Assembly (NCBI GenBank): GCA_963813345.1
Contig: CAWEYR010000002.1
Span: 11,496 to 75,495 of the forward strand
Direction of reading: 5' to 3'
DNA from: CAWDDA01 sp963813345
Lineage (GTDB): Bacteria > Acidobacteriota > Blastocatellia > RBC074
Length of the DNA: 64,000 nucleotides
The stretch's first letter is position 1; each line of letters begins with the position of its first letter. Shown here piece after piece: positions 44,376 to 54,201 of this stretch. The translations under genes were made by a program, and so were the position numbers. The notes beneath the pieces are model-generated. The model was not told the origin of the DNA. It made no database searches and saw nothing but the letters and a program-made list of their open reading frames with translations.

Positions 44376-45790
44376 ATCACCCCGGATGGACCGAGAAAAA
44401 CGGTTACTTGTCGATGTTCGACATAGTAAGCGGCAGCATTGTGGTGAAGGACGGCTCGCTCAGCAAGGTGAGCCCGCTGTTCCCCAAAGGATATGTGAAT
44501 GTTGTCGAGGCAAGCAGCTTAGGTCTTCCTGGCGATACGCTCATCAGGACTGACAAGAACAACTTTGCGCCCCGTGTGGGATTCGCCTACCGGCCCTGGG
44601 GAAACAATACCGTCATTCGGGGCGGGTTCGGAATCTATTTCGACGTCGTGCCCCGGGAAGCCACTATGGCCGGCGTTCCATTTGTAGTTAACGAGGAGCC
44701 TTTTACCAATCCGGCCACGAACCCCCTGGTGATCCTGCCGAGGGTCTTCCCGGCCGCAGGCGGCGCCGGGCCATCTTCGGTCTCTTTGCCGGCGGCGGTG
44801 AATCCAGACATCCAGATGCCCTACAGCATGCAGTACAGCTTGACCTTCGAGCATTCGCAGTGGGATACGGGATTTCGCGTGTCGTATATCGGGACCAATA
44901 CGCGGCAGGGAGACTATGGTTTTAACTACAATTCGCCCGTGCCGGACGGACGGCTCTATATCAATAAGCCACGCCCCTTTCCGCAGTATCCCGCCATCAA
45001 CTACTTCACCAACGGCGCCGGTCACCAGTTCCACGGCTTCACGTTCGAGGTCGAGCGACGGCTGGCGCAGGGGCTGCAATTCCAAAGCTCCTGGGCGTGG
45101 GCGCGTGACATCGGCGACCTGGAGCGGGGCCAAATGCTCGAAAATCCCTTCGATCGCCAGCGTGAGCGAAGCGTAGCGCCCGATATCCCGACGCACCGGT
45201 TCACTACCAACTGGATCTATCAGCTCCCATTCGGCAAGGGACGGCCGTTCCTCAACTCAGTTCACCCGGTGGTGAACGCCATCGTAGGCGGATGGGATAT
45301 CAGCGGGATCTACAGTTATTATTCCGGGCAGTTTCTCACCGCCTTCTGGACCGGGCCGGATCCGACAGGCACGGCGTTTACGACCAGCGCAACCCGCCCG
45401 AATGTGACGATCCGGCCGGATCAGCTGCGCGATCCCAACTTGCCCAGCGATCAGCGGACCGTCAATCGCTGGTTCGATGCATCCGCGTTCGCGGGGCCGC
45501 CGGTGGGCCGCTTCGGAACTTCATCCAAAGGCGAGATCATAGGGCCCCACGTGAACGTCTGGCACATGGGCTTTTTCAAGTCATTCTATTTCACTGAGAC
45601 AATCCGTTTGCGCTGGGAATTAACGGCGACGAACATTTTCAACCATCCGAACTATAGCAACCCCGCCACCAATATTTCACAGGCGGCAGCTGTCGGCGTG
45701 ATCTCAGGCGTCGGTGGCGTCAACGGGGCATCGACCGGCGACCAGCCCAACGTACGAAATTTCCGCATGGGCTTGCGCCTCGAGTGGTAA
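44376..45790 (+). CDS. Oar-like TonB-dependent receptor, C-terminal barrel
   Basis: Joined at about 44358 this frame reads LRYEYHPGWTEKNGYLSMFD and continues with barrel strands (NNFAPRVGFAYRPWGNNTVI, FQSSWAWARDIGDLERGQM) to the C-terminal NFRMGLRLEW, a proper outer-membrane barrel end with aromatic terminal residue. The whole receptor is about 1,100 residues. Oar-type receptors import large or complex carbon compounds, and no SusD-like partner is present. Confidence 0.87.
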
Positions 45791-45804
45791 GTTCCTTCGA
45801 TCGT

Positions 45805-45864
45805 GAGAGAGGACGAAACATGCGAGCCTGGAACAACTCCTGGTCGTTTGTTTCGTCCTCTCTC
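45805..45864. other. 16-bp perfect hairpin between receptor and esterase genes
   Basis: GAGAGAGGACGAAACA (45805-45820) and TGTTTCGTCCTCTCTC (45849-45864) pair perfectly around a 28-nt loop. There is no T-tract, so a classic terminator is unlikely. It could be an mRNA-processing or stabilising element between the highly expressed receptor and the downstream enzymes. Confidence 0.65.
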
Positions 45865-45900
45865 GTGAATCTCGCCAGTTTCGATCCAAAGGTGGGAGCC

Positions 45901-47016
45901 ATGCGGAAGAGTTTCAGCGTTTTCGTCTTGCTCAGCTTGTGCTTTCTGAGCGCCTCCTCCCAGTCGCCTCCACAGCAGACACCTCCACAGAACGAACAGT
46001 TCCAGGCGCTGCAAGCTCATTTTGATCGGGTGATCAACGAGCGCTTCAACCGACTCTTCGCTGGACTCGAGAGCGTCCCGCAATGGGAACCGCGGAAAGA
46101 GCGAACCCGCCAGGCGCTTGAGAAAATGTTATGGCATAACCGTAGCATTCCTTCCGGCGCGCCTCAGGCAAGACTTGTCCGGCGAGAAGAACGGTCTGAG
46201 TACACGATCGAGATATTGATTCTCGAAACCGCGCCCGGTCTGTATTTGACGACCAATCTATATCTGCCACGGAGCGGCGCGAGACCCTTTCCGGTAATTC
46301 TGTATCAATGCGGCCACTCCAGCAAAAGCGACTACGGTCATCATGGCGCATGGTTTGCCGCGCACGGCATCGCCGTCCTTGTTATGGATAACATCGAGGC
46401 GGGAGAGATCCAAACGACTCACCACGGCGTCTACTCCCACGCCTGGTTCCACTGGTACAGTCGTGGATACTCTCCCCTGGCGACGGAGCTCTTGAACGCG
46501 CGGCGCGCCATTGACTATCTCGCGAGCAGGCCGGATCTCGACAGCAAACGCATCGGCGCCACGGGTAGATCCGGCGGTGGAATGGCGACGTTTTTTCTGG
46601 CGGCGTTGGATGAGCGGATTATCGCTTCAGCCCCTGTCTCCGGGATACTTTCGACCAACGGCTGGGTGAAGCAGCGGCTCACTTTCGCGCACTGCGACTG
46701 CCAGTACCCGGTCAACAGTTACGGTCTGATGTATTCCGAGATCGGCGCTTTGACTGCGCCGCGGAAACAGCTGCTCGTCAACGCAGATGCCGACCGCGGC
46801 TTTCCTATGGACGCCTTCAATGAGATGGCGGACAAGATGGGCGAAATCTATAAGCTCTACAACGCCGGCAGTGCATTGCGCACAGCGGTGACTAAGGGCA
46901 CACATCTGGACACAGAAGACATCCGGCTCCCCGTCTACTCCTTCTTTCTGAAAGAATTCCTGGGCGTCGAAGCCCCCGTCACCGCCGAAGGCGCAATAGA
47001 CAAACCAAACCGCTGA
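45901..47016 (+). CDS. Exported alpha/beta hydrolase (acetyl xylan esterase-like), first domain
   Basis: ATG at 45901 gives a signal peptide (SFSVFVLLSLCFLSASSQS); the longer open frame upstream crosses the hairpin and is not used. The hydrolase core includes PFPVILYQCGHSSKSDYGHH (oxyanion region), HGIAVLVMDNIEAGEIQ, nucleophile Ser in IGATGRSGGGMATFF and a late His in KGTHLDTED. It resembles AXE-type sugar acetyl esterases. The frame breaks near 47015 and continues below. Confidence 0.82.
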   Translation: MRKSFSVFVLLSLCFLSASSQSPPQQTPPQNEQFQALQAHFDRVINERFNRLFAGLESVPQWEPRKERTRQALEKMLWHNRSIPSGAPQARLVRREERSEYTIEILILETAPGLYLTTNLYLPRSGARPFPVILYQCGHSSKSDYGHHGAWFAAHGIAVLVMDNIEAGEIQTTHHGVYSHAWFHWYSRGYSPLATELLNARRAIDYLASRPDLDSKRIGATGRSGGGMATFFLAALDERIIASAPVSGILSTNGWVKQRLTFAHCDCQYPVNSYGLMYSEIGALTAPRKQLLVNADADRGFPMDAFNEMADKMGEIYKLYNAGSALRTAVTKGTHLDTEDIRLPVYSFFLKEFLGVEAPVTAEGAIDKPNR

Positions 47017-47029
47017 GAGCCTCCTCTGT

Positions 47030-47909
47030 TTCCGGGACGGTGCACCCATCGATGAACGGCTGACGCAGATCGACGAAGAGTTGGTTCCCGCATACAAACC
47101 GGTTCCGACGCCCGCCGGGGACCGTCAAGCGAGGATCAACGCCATCGCCGGCGCTTTGCGAACGGAAGTATTCCGATATTTCCCCGAAAAGAAGGCTGAG
47201 TTTGCGCCCATCTGGGGCGAGGCAAAAACTATCCGTGGCCATCTCAGCAAGAAGGTCAGCTTTAACTCCTTCGAAGATCTGCGAGTACGCGGCGTTTTCT
47301 CGTTGCCCGGCAGCGCAAGATCTGGCTCAAGACTGCCGGCCGTGCTCGTGATCGACCACCGGAGAGGGATGCCACGCTGGGGAAACGAGCAACCCCTGGA
47401 AGCGAACCAATGGGGAGAATCGGCGACGCTTGTCGATCGAAACAATCGATCGCGGCACGCGAGCACTTGAACAAAACCTCAGGAGCTTCAACGACGACGA
47501 TCCGCTTCATCACATGAAGCGACAGGCGATGGTGGTCGGCGTCACCATTGAATCGATGCAACTTTATGAAGTTCTTCGTTCTCTGGAGTTCCTCCGCACG
47601 CTCCCGGAGGTCGACCCGTCCAGGATCATCATTGTCGGTAGAGGGGAAACCGGAATTCACGGTCTTTATGCTGCGTTGCTGGATGGGAACGTGCAAAGGG
47701 TGGTGGTTTCCTCGCCCACGGCTTCACATCGACAAGGCCCGACCTATCTGGGGATCCTGCGGTACACCGACATCCCCGAAGTTATTGGGCTTTTGGGAAA
47801 CAAGGTGAGGCTTTATGGGGAAATCCCGCTAGCGCTGCAACAATTCCTCGAAAAGGAGCGATTGGAAAAGCTCCTCTTGGTTCAATCATTGGCGGACGCA
47901 TTTCGTTGA
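47030..47909 (+). CDS. Alpha/beta hydrolase, second domain (frameshifted)
   Basis: The continuation reads FRDGAPIDERLTQIDEELVP, KPVPTPAGDRQARINAIAGA and, after a shift near 47432, IETIDRGTRALEQNLRSFND, then VDPSRIIIVGRGETGIHGLY. The last is a hydrolase elbow where the nucleophile position is Glu or Thr-like (GRGETG) rather than Ser, so the second domain may be non-catalytic. The two pieces (47081-47470, 47430-47909) make a tandem esterase of about 670 residues. The TGA stop is the first bases of a GAGTGCT array. Confidence 0.78.
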
Positions 47910-48040
47910 GTGCTGAGTGCTGAGTGCTGAGTGCTGAAGAATTCTCACGCGAAGACGCGAAGACGCGAAGAACGAATGAGAAGCTGTTTCGAATCACTTT
48001 CATTCTTTTTCGCGCTTCGCGGCTTCGCGTGAATTCTTAC
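47908..48040. repeat. GTGCTGA array plus inverted repeat TTCACGCGAAGACGCGAAG
   Basis: Four TGAGTGC units (47908-47936) are followed by GAATTCTCACGCGAAGACGC and GAAGACGCGAAG. The mirror TTCGCGGCTTCGCGTGAATTC ends at about 48036. Unlike other heptamer sites there is no GAGTTCAAGCTT core, so the array is paired with another inverted repeat. This is inside the island. Confidence 0.82.
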
Positions 48041-48075
48041 ACTCGCACGCTCAAAGAACTCATCGTAGAAACAAT

Positions 48076-49371
48076 ATGAATCAATACCGCATTGGTCTTG
48101 CCTCTTGTTTGTAGTCTGTCTGAGTCTCACGGCCCCGGCGATCGAAGCTGCGCTCTCAGGCCTCCTTATTTGCCAGGAACTATCACGTTGTTCCTGCTCC
48201 CCAGAAAGCGGCACTGCGGGATACGGAGTTTCCGTTCGATTCCACCTGGCGATTGAGGATTGGCAACGGCGTTCCATCCGGCGACATCGCGCTCCAGGTA
48301 TTGAAAGAAGAGCTCCAGACCCGGTTCAAGATCGCCTTACGCGAGGATTCTCCTGCCGCTCAGTCTCCCGCCGTGTCGCTCGAGATCCAGCCGGCGTCGG
48401 TCACGATCGGTGAGGCGCTCGACCGCGAACGCGACGTCCTCGCGCGCGAGGCCTACCGGATCGAGCTCTCCCCCCGGCAAGTTCGCATCGTTGCAAACGC
48501 TCCGCCCGGCCTGCTCTACGGCGTCGAGACGCTGGTACAGCTTCTAAAACCCGAGAGTGGACGGCTCGTGTTACCGGAAGGTGAAATCACGGACTGGCCC
48601 GATTTGCAATTGCGATTGATCTTCTGGGACGATGCGCATCATGTGGAACGGATCGACGCCTTCAAGCGAATCATCCGTCAGGCCGCATTCTTCAAGATCA
48701 ACGCCATCGCCCTCAAGCTCGAGGGCCACTTTCAATTCAAGAGCGTGCCGGCCATCGTCGAGCCCTATGCCTGGTCGCCCCAGGAGTTGCAGGAACTCAC
48801 TGACTACGGCCTGCTCCATCACGTGAAACTGATTCCCTGGGTCGATGGTCCCGGGCACGTGGCTTTTATTCTCAAACATCCTGAGTACGCGCATCTGCGC
48901 GCTTTTCCGGATAACAACTACCATTTCTGTACAACTAATCCCGCGTCGAGCGAGCTTCTCGTCGGCATGTTCAAGGAGCTCATCGACGCGAACAAAGGCG
49001 TCGACTACATCTATTTCTCCACTGATGAGCCCTACTACGTCGGACTGGCGGACACCCCCCAGTGTCAGGAAACCGCTCGCGCGCGGGAACTTGGAAGCAA
49101 TGGCCGGCTGCTGGTGGAGTTCATCACAAAGGTCGCCGACCCGCTACGCGCACTTGGCCGCAAGGTCGTCTTTATGGGCGAGTTTCCGCTCGAACCAGGC
49201 GACATCTCGGCGCTGCCTTCCTATCTGATCAACACAATCGTCAATGGCCCAAAGTTCGATCCGTTGTATAAGGCGCGCGGAATCCGTCAGATGCTGCATA
49301 GCTCGACCCAGGGAGAGGAGGGATCTCTTCACGAACTATTTCATCCTGCCGGACGATCGTCGGCTCCATAA
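48076..49371 (+). CDS. GH20-like beta-N-acetylhexosaminidase, N-terminal and catalytic part
   Basis: ATG at 48076 starts a signal-type segment (MNQYRIGLA..), broken by a shift. The main frame (start codon TTG 48253; open from about 48180) begins NYHVVPAPQKAALRDTEFPF, a GH20b-type N-domain. The barrel follows: DWPDLQLRLIFWDDAHHVER, HVKLIPWVDGPGHVAFILKH and the acidic pair in YIYFSTDEPYYVG. Canonical GH20 has H-x-G-x-D-E there; here D-E is kept but His and Gly are replaced. The frame breaks near 49340. Confidence 0.78.
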
Positions 49372-49460
49372 ACCTGAGCGACAGGAAAAGCCCAGGGTTC
49401 AGGACGCTTTTGAAATGATTTCAACGCACTCGGCTCGGACAGCAAGCCGATGTCCTCGGA

Positions 49461-50387
49461 GTGATCAACGCCGGCTGGGCGGACGCGGGCCTTCACCCGG
49501 AAGCTTTCTGGCTGGGTTACGCGGCGATCACGGCCGCCGGCTGGCGCCCGTCAACGCCAGACTGGCGTGAAATTAGTCAGAGTTTCTATCGAGCCTTTTA
49601 TGGACACGGCGCCCGGAACATGGACCGTCTCTATCAGCTCATGAGCTACCAGGCGCAGTTCTGGGCGGACAGTTGGGACCGCGCCGACACGACTGCGCGC
49701 AAGCCTATCTTTGGCAGCTCAAGACGCATCTTCGTTCCGCGGCAGGCAGCAAAGGACTTTACGATCGAGCTCCCGGAGGTGCCGGCTCTCAACGATCTGG
49801 CTTACGCGTATCCCTGGAGTTGGGCCAACCGCAAACGCCTCGAGCTTGCCTCACAGTCTCGGCAGGAGAATGAGGAGCTTCGCAGTTTGCTCGATCAGAA
49901 CCTGGGAAGCGTCCAAGTCAACCGCTACAATCTCGAAGTCTTTATCTCGATCGCCGGGCTCTACAGTCAGAACCTCAACCTGCTCGCGAGTCTCGGCCGC
50001 ATGGACACGCAGCTTTCAACAGCGTACGCCGCCTCCCGCAACGGCAAAGCACAGGAGGCCGTCTCGGCCGTGGATCAGGCGCTCGATGAAGCGAAGGAGA
50101 TTCGCAAACAACGGAATACTGCTCTTCGCTTCGCTGAACAATGCTGGTACAAGAGCTGGCAGCCACGAGTCCTCGAGGCAAACGGCCGGCAGTTCTTTCA
50201 CCAACTCGACGACGTCAAGGATCACGAACCCGACCGTACGGTGGATTTGAGTTATCTCGTCTATCGTCAACTGTTGCTGCCGTTCGACGACTGGTATGAA
50301 AGAGTCCTGGCAGCTCGCAACTCTTACGCGAGTAGACATCGTCTTCCGGCGCGGCGCGACACGCTCAATTGGAGGAATCTGGATTGA
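49461..50387 (+). CDS. GH20-like beta-N-acetylhexosaminidase, C-terminal part
   Basis: The frame starts INAGWADAGLHPEAFWLGYA, the last barrel strands with aromatic substrate-site residues, then a helical C-terminal domain of about 200 residues (ENEELRSLLDQNLGSVQVNR, KAQEAVSAVDQALDEAKEIR). The joined protein is about 770 residues. An exported enzyme removing terminal GlcNAc/GalNAc is inferred from the fold, with unsure specificity. Confidence 0.75.
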   Translation: MINAGWADAGLHPEAFWLGYAAITAAGWRPSTPDWREISQSFYRAFYGHGARNMDRLYQLMSYQAQFWADSWDRADTTARKPIFGSSRRIFVPRQAAKDFTIELPEVPALNDLAYAYPWSWANRKRLELASQSRQENEELRSLLDQNLGSVQVNRYNLEVFISIAGLYSQNLNLLASLGRMDTQLSTAYAASRNGKAQEAVSAVDQALDEAKEIRKQRNTALRFAEQCWYKSWQPRVLEANGRQFFHQLDDVKDHEPDRTVDLSYLVYRQLLLPFDDWYERVLAARNSYASRHRLPARRDTLNWRNLD

Positions 50388-50408
50388 TCTATAATGGAAG
50401 AGAGGAAA

Positions 50409-50498
50409 GTGGTCGGTGGTCAGTGGTCAGTGGTCAGTGGTCAGTTCGAGTTCAAGCTTCAGCTTGTGGTTGAAGCTCGGAAGCTTGAACTCGAACTG
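50409..50498. repeat. Palindrome GAGTTCAAGCTTCAGCTTG flanked on one side by GTGGTCA array
   Basis: (GTGGTCA)n spans 50408-50444. The core left arm is CGAGTTCAAGCTTCAGCTTG. The right arm is shortened: GGAAGCTTGAACTCGAACTG, and only a degenerate flank (CACTGGCCGGACATGGCCTG) follows. It is a decaying copy inside the island. The 50388-50544 gap otherwise holds only the leader of the next gene. Confidence 0.82.
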
Positions 50499-50544
50499 CG
50501 CACTGGCCGGACATGGCCTGACCGACTCACTGATCTGGATTGAT

Positions 50545-51090
50545 ATGATGAAAAAGTGGATCGTAGTTTTTGTCATTGCCGTGGCGGCAGTCTGGCTTGG
50601 AAACAGGTCTGAGGCGCAAAACGAAAAGCATCAGGGGACCTGTATCGAGGCTGGACGACTTACGGCGGCGGTCCTGACAATATCCACTATTCGTCGCTGC
50701 AACAGATCAATCGTGAAAACGTCCGCCGGCTCTCCGTGGCCTGGAGCTACGACACGCAGGATACGCTCGACGGCTCGGATATGCAGTGCAATCCAGTGAT
50801 CGTAGACGGGGTCCTCTATGCGACCTCGCCAAAGCTGCGTGTGTTTGCGCTCGACGCGGCGACCGGAAAAGAGCGTTGGAGCTTCGATCCGAATCAAGGG
50901 CAAAGGGCCCGTAGAGGGCGCAGTCGTGGAGTCACCTACTGGGAATCGGGCCGGGAGCGGCGCATCTTTTTTGGCCACCAGCACTGGCTTTATGCGCTCG
51001 ACGCTAAGACCGGACAGCAGGTGAAGGACTTCGGCGAAGCGGGACGCGTGGATCTGCGCGTCGGGCTCGGCCGCGATCCACAGTCGATGC
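50545..51090 (+). CDS. PQQ-dependent dehydrogenase with heme c, N-terminal part (frameshifted)
   Basis: ATG 50545 gives signal peptide KKWIVVFVIAVAAVWLGNRS. A shift near 50640 hides YRGWTTYGGGPDNIHYSSLQ, and the frame resumes as QINRENVRRLSVAWSYDTQD and CNPVIVDGVLYATSPKLRVF. These are the first propeller blades with the typical tryptophan-docking ALDAATGKERWSF. It is lost again near 51090. Periplasmic sugar or alcohol oxidation is expected. Confidence 0.82.
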
Positions 51091-51099
51091 ACAATCGGG

Positions 51100-52674
51100 T
51101 TGACTACGCCCGGCGTGATTTATCAGGACCTGTTGATCATCGGAAGCATCGTGAACGAAGGACTGCCGTCGGCGCCGGGACACATCCGCGCGTACGACGT
51201 GCGGACGGGTCAGTTGCGATGGACCTTTCATACCATTCCGCAACCGGGCGAGTATGGCTACGAGACCTGGCCGAAGGATGCGTGGAAGTACACCGGGGGC
51301 GCGAACAACTGGAGCGGGATGGCGCTGGACGTCAAGCGAGGCCTGGTCTATGTCCCGACGGGGTCAGCAGCATTCGATTTTTATGGGGCGAACCGGCACG
51401 GGGATAATTTGTTCGCGAATACGCTGCTGTGCCTGGAGGCGAAGACGGGCAAACGAAAGTGGCATTTTCAAATCGTGAGGCACGACGTATGGGATCGTGA
51501 TCTTCCGGCCGCCCCCACGCTGGTCACGGTCAATCGCAACGGACGAAGTATTGACGCCGTAGCGCAGGCGACGAAGAGCGGCCACGTCTTCGTGTTTGAA
51601 CGCGAGACGGGCCAACCGGTCTTCCCAATTGAGTATCGCAAAACGCCGACGGTCGGAGTAGACGGAGAAAAACTCGCGGAGACACAGCCCTTCCCGTCGT
51701 TGCCGCCGCCCGTCGCGCGGCAGATATTGACCGAGGAGATGCTCACTACGCGCACCCCGGAGGCGCACGCCGCTGTGCTGAAAAGCTTCCGCCAGCTCAG
51801 AAGCAATGGGCAATACGAGCCGCCGAGCACACAAGGAACCATTGTTTTTCCCGGTTTTGACGGCGGCCCGGTCTGGGGCGGCTCGGCCTTCGATCCGTCG
51901 ACGGGGCTCTTTTATGTCAACTCGAGTGAGGTTCCCTGCATTCTGCGGTTGGTCGAACGCCCGAAGAAAACTGTTCTGAGCGGCAAGAGTCTGTATGAAC
52001 GCAACTGCGCGAGTTGTCACGGAAGGGATTTGCAAGGCAGCCCGCCGGAATTTCCATCGCTTGCAACAATCGGCCGAAAACTCAACGAAACGCAGCTCAG
52101 GAGCGTGATTCGCAACGGCGCCGGGCGAATGCCGGCGTTTCCCGCAATCAGCGATTCGGCGATGCCATCGCTGATTCGCTACCTGATATCTCGTGAGGAT
52201 CTTGAGACGCATGGTGAAGAAGCCGCGACTTCACCGATTGACCTGAAGTACAACATCGAGGGCTATACCCGGTTTTTTGACCCGGACGGTTATCCCGCGG
52301 TTAAACCACCCTGGGGTACGCTCAACGCGATTGACTTGAACAAGGGCGCGATCGCCTGGCAGATTCCTCTCGGCGAGCATCCTGAACTGGCCGCTCAAGG
52401 TTTGCGCGACACCGGGAGCTGGAACTACGGCGGGCCGATTGTGACAGCGAGTGGGCTGGTCTTTATAGGTGCGACCAATTACGACAAGAAGTTTCGCGCC
52501 TTCGACACGGCGACGGGGAAGCTGCTCTGGGAGACGACGCTGCCTTTTGCAGGAAATGCCACGCCCGCCACATATGAGGTGAACGGTCGTCAGTTTGTTG
52601 TGATCGCGGCTGGGGGAGGTAAACGCGGCGCACCTTCGGGGGGAACCTATGTCGCTTTCGCGCTCAACCAATGA
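51100..52674 (+). CDS. PQQ-dependent dehydrogenase with heme c, main part
   Basis: The frame is 524 residues, reading TPGVIYQDLLIIGSIVNEGL, YGYETWPKDAWKYTGGANNW and DVWDRDLPAAPTLVTV, followed by the propeller with FPGFDGGPVWGGSAFDPSTG. A c-type heme site CASCH (about residues 305-309) sits in an inserted cytochrome domain (LSGKSLYERNCASCHGRDLQ). The last blades end GGTYVAFALNQ. Joined length is about 710 residues. It resembles quinoprotein glucose dehydrogenases; electrons would pass to the bound heme. Confidence 0.9.
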   Translation: MTTPGVIYQDLLIIGSIVNEGLPSAPGHIRAYDVRTGQLRWTFHTIPQPGEYGYETWPKDAWKYTGGANNWSGMALDVKRGLVYVPTGSAAFDFYGANRHGDNLFANTLLCLEAKTGKRKWHFQIVRHDVWDRDLPAAPTLVTVNRNGRSIDAVAQATKSGHVFVFERETGQPVFPIEYRKTPTVGVDGEKLAETQPFPSLPPPVARQILTEEMLTTRTPEAHAAVLKSFRQLRSNGQYEPPSTQGTIVFPGFDGGPVWGGSAFDPSTGLFYVNSSEVPCILRLVERPKKTVLSGKSLYERNCASCHGRDLQGSPPEFPSLATIGRKLNETQLRSVIRNGAGRMPAFPAISDSAMPSLIRYLISREDLETHGEEAATSPIDLKYNIEGYTRFFDPDGYPAVKPPWGTLNAIDLNKGAIAWQIPLGEHPELAAQGLRDTGSWNYGGPIVTASGLVFIGATNYDKKFRAFDTATGKLLWETTLPFAGNATPATYEVNGRQFVVIAAGGGKRGAPSGGTYVAFALNQ

Positions 52675-52704
52675 TCGGCTACCAGGATACAAGGAGGAGA
52701 TGAT

Positions 52705-54201
52705 TTGAGAGTCCGAACCCTCGCTTCCTGTTTATTCATTCTACTATCTGTCGGAATCATAGGAACCGCCCAAGATCCAGCGCCTGTCTACGTCACACTC
52801 TGGTTAGACACCGAAGATTATGTTCTGCCTCAAAGCGACGACGCCGCGAAGCGCCTGGCCGAGATGCTCACGCGCCTGAACGTCAAAGCTACGTTCAAGG
52901 TGGTGGGAGAAAAAGCCCGCACGCTCGAGCGCCGGGGACGCAAGGACGTGATAGCAGCGCTGAAAAAGCACGAAATCGGTTACCACACCGACACTCACAG
53001 TCAACAGCCGACCATCGCCGTCTATCTGCAGCACATGGGTTGGGATGACGGCGCAGCGGAGTTTTATCGCCGCGAAGCGAAGGGCGCGCTGGACATCGAG
53101 CGTATCTTCGGCGTCACACCAGTGTGTTATGGCCAGCCGGGCGCGTCATGGGCTCCGCAGACATATCCCGCGCTGAAACGCATGGGCATCGGAATGTATC
53201 TCGACGGAGGGGACCACATCGGCCTGAACGAGCAACCGTTCTATTTCTGCGGAATGCTCAACGTATTCAAGATGGGCTCGAATCAGATACGGATGTCATT
53301 GAGCGGCGGCGACAGCCTCGCAAAAGGGAAGACTGAGTTTCAGGCCGCCTACAACAGGTTGCGCGCGCAGGGCGGCGGCCTGCTGAGCGTCTACTACCAT
53401 CCGTGCGAATGGGTTCACAAGGAGTTCTGGGACGGCGTCAATTTCAGGCGCGGCGCCAATCCACCGCGCAGTGAATGGAAACTTCCACCTACGCGGCCCG
53501 CCGAAGAGACTGAAAAGGCATTCCGCGATTTTGAAGAATACATAGGGTTCATCAAGACACAGCCTGGCGCGCGCTTCGTCACGGCCGCTGAATTGATGAA
53601 GTTGTATCCCGACCGCGCAGTGGCGCGCAGCTTCAATCGAGAAGAGATTCTCGCGCTCGCGAAAGCGATGCGAAATGAGATCACGTTCCAGAAATTCGAC
53701 GCCTTCACGCTCTCGGCAGCCGACGTATTCGCGCTGCTGAACGAGTCGATGAATGGTTGGCTCGAAAAGAATGAGATGCCAACCGCAGTCAAACTGACAA
53801 CCCTGGATGGTCCGACGCGCACATACAACCAGCCCGTCGGAAGTGCAAGACCGGTCTCTTTCAAATGGTCTGCCTTCGCTGAAGCCGTGCGCGAAACCAC
53901 TGCCTTCTACCGCGCTCACAATCGAATGCCCGCGGAAATCTGGTTCGGCGTTGAGAGTCTCTCACCGCAGGATTACCTGGCGACGCTGGCGGAAGTTATC
54001 GGGGAGATTGCGGTCAGCGGCAAAAAGCCTGAGCTGGTGAAGGTCAGGGCTGGCAACTTTACATCAGATCAATATGTGTCGGCGGATTCGACGAAGTTGT
54101 GGGACTGGCCGATCCTTCCCGAGAATTTTCAAGCACCGAGGATTATCGAACTGGGGCGGTTGCAGGCCTGGACGCTGAAGCCGGCGCTGCGACAAAGGTA
54201 G
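52705..54201 (+). CDS. Exported NodB-like polysaccharide deacetylase family protein
   Basis: The protein is 498 residues. TTG start at 52705 after GGAGGAG (an ATG at 52700 opens only two codons). A signal peptide (TLASCLFILLSVGIIGTAQ) precedes the NodB-type barrel: VTLWLDTEDYVLPQS carries the Asp, and EIGYHTDTHSQQPT the HxxxH-like metal ligands. Further on, YGQPGASWAPQTYPAL resembles motif 3. A C-terminal domain of about 200 residues has no clear match. It closes the island; its stop lies in the right direct repeat. Confidence 0.82.
   Translation: MRVRTLASCLFILLSVGIIGTAQDPAPVYVTLWLDTEDYVLPQSDDAAKRLAEMLTRLNVKATFKVVGEKARTLERRGRKDVIAALKKHEIGYHTDTHSQQPTIAVYLQHMGWDDGAAEFYRREAKGALDIERIFGVTPVCYGQPGASWAPQTYPALKRMGIGMYLDGGDHIGLNEQPFYFCGMLNVFKMGSNQIRMSLSGGDSLAKGKTEFQAAYNRLRAQGGGLLSVYYHPCEWVHKEFWDGVNFRRGANPPRSEWKLPPTRPAEETEKAFRDFEEYIGFIKTQPGARFVTAAELMKLYPDRAVARSFNREEILALAKAMRNEITFQKFDAFTLSAADVFALLNESMNGWLEKNEMPTAVKLTTLDGPTRTYNQPVGSARPVSFKWSAFAEAVRETTAFYRAHNRMPAEIWFGVESLSPQDYLATLAEVIGEIAVSGKKPELVKVRAGNFTSDQYVSADSTKLWDWPILPENFQAPRIIELGRLQAWTLKPALRQR

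Larger units (their letters stand above)
41373..54200. mobile_element. 12.8-kb genomic island with glycan-use genes, flanked by direct repeats
   Basis: The block lies between two copies of the aldehyde dehydrogenase-globin junction, all its genes read plus, and it carries RpiR regulator, Oar-like TonB receptor, tandem esterase, GH20-like enzyme, PQQ/heme dehydrogenase and NodB-like deacetylase. It has no integrase or transposase, so how it moved is unknown; recombination between related junctions is an option. It contains the same repeat families as the host (47908-48040, 50409-50498), so the source is probably a relative or the insertion is old. Confidence 0.75.

Noticed and set aside
45784..45900. 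Longer N-terminus of the esterase
   Set aside because: It would read through the hairpin, and the ATG at 45901 starts a clean signal peptide.
41373..54200. Prophage or transposon
   Set aside because: No integrase, transposase, phage structural gene, or terminal inverted repeat is found; only direct repeats of chromosomal origin.
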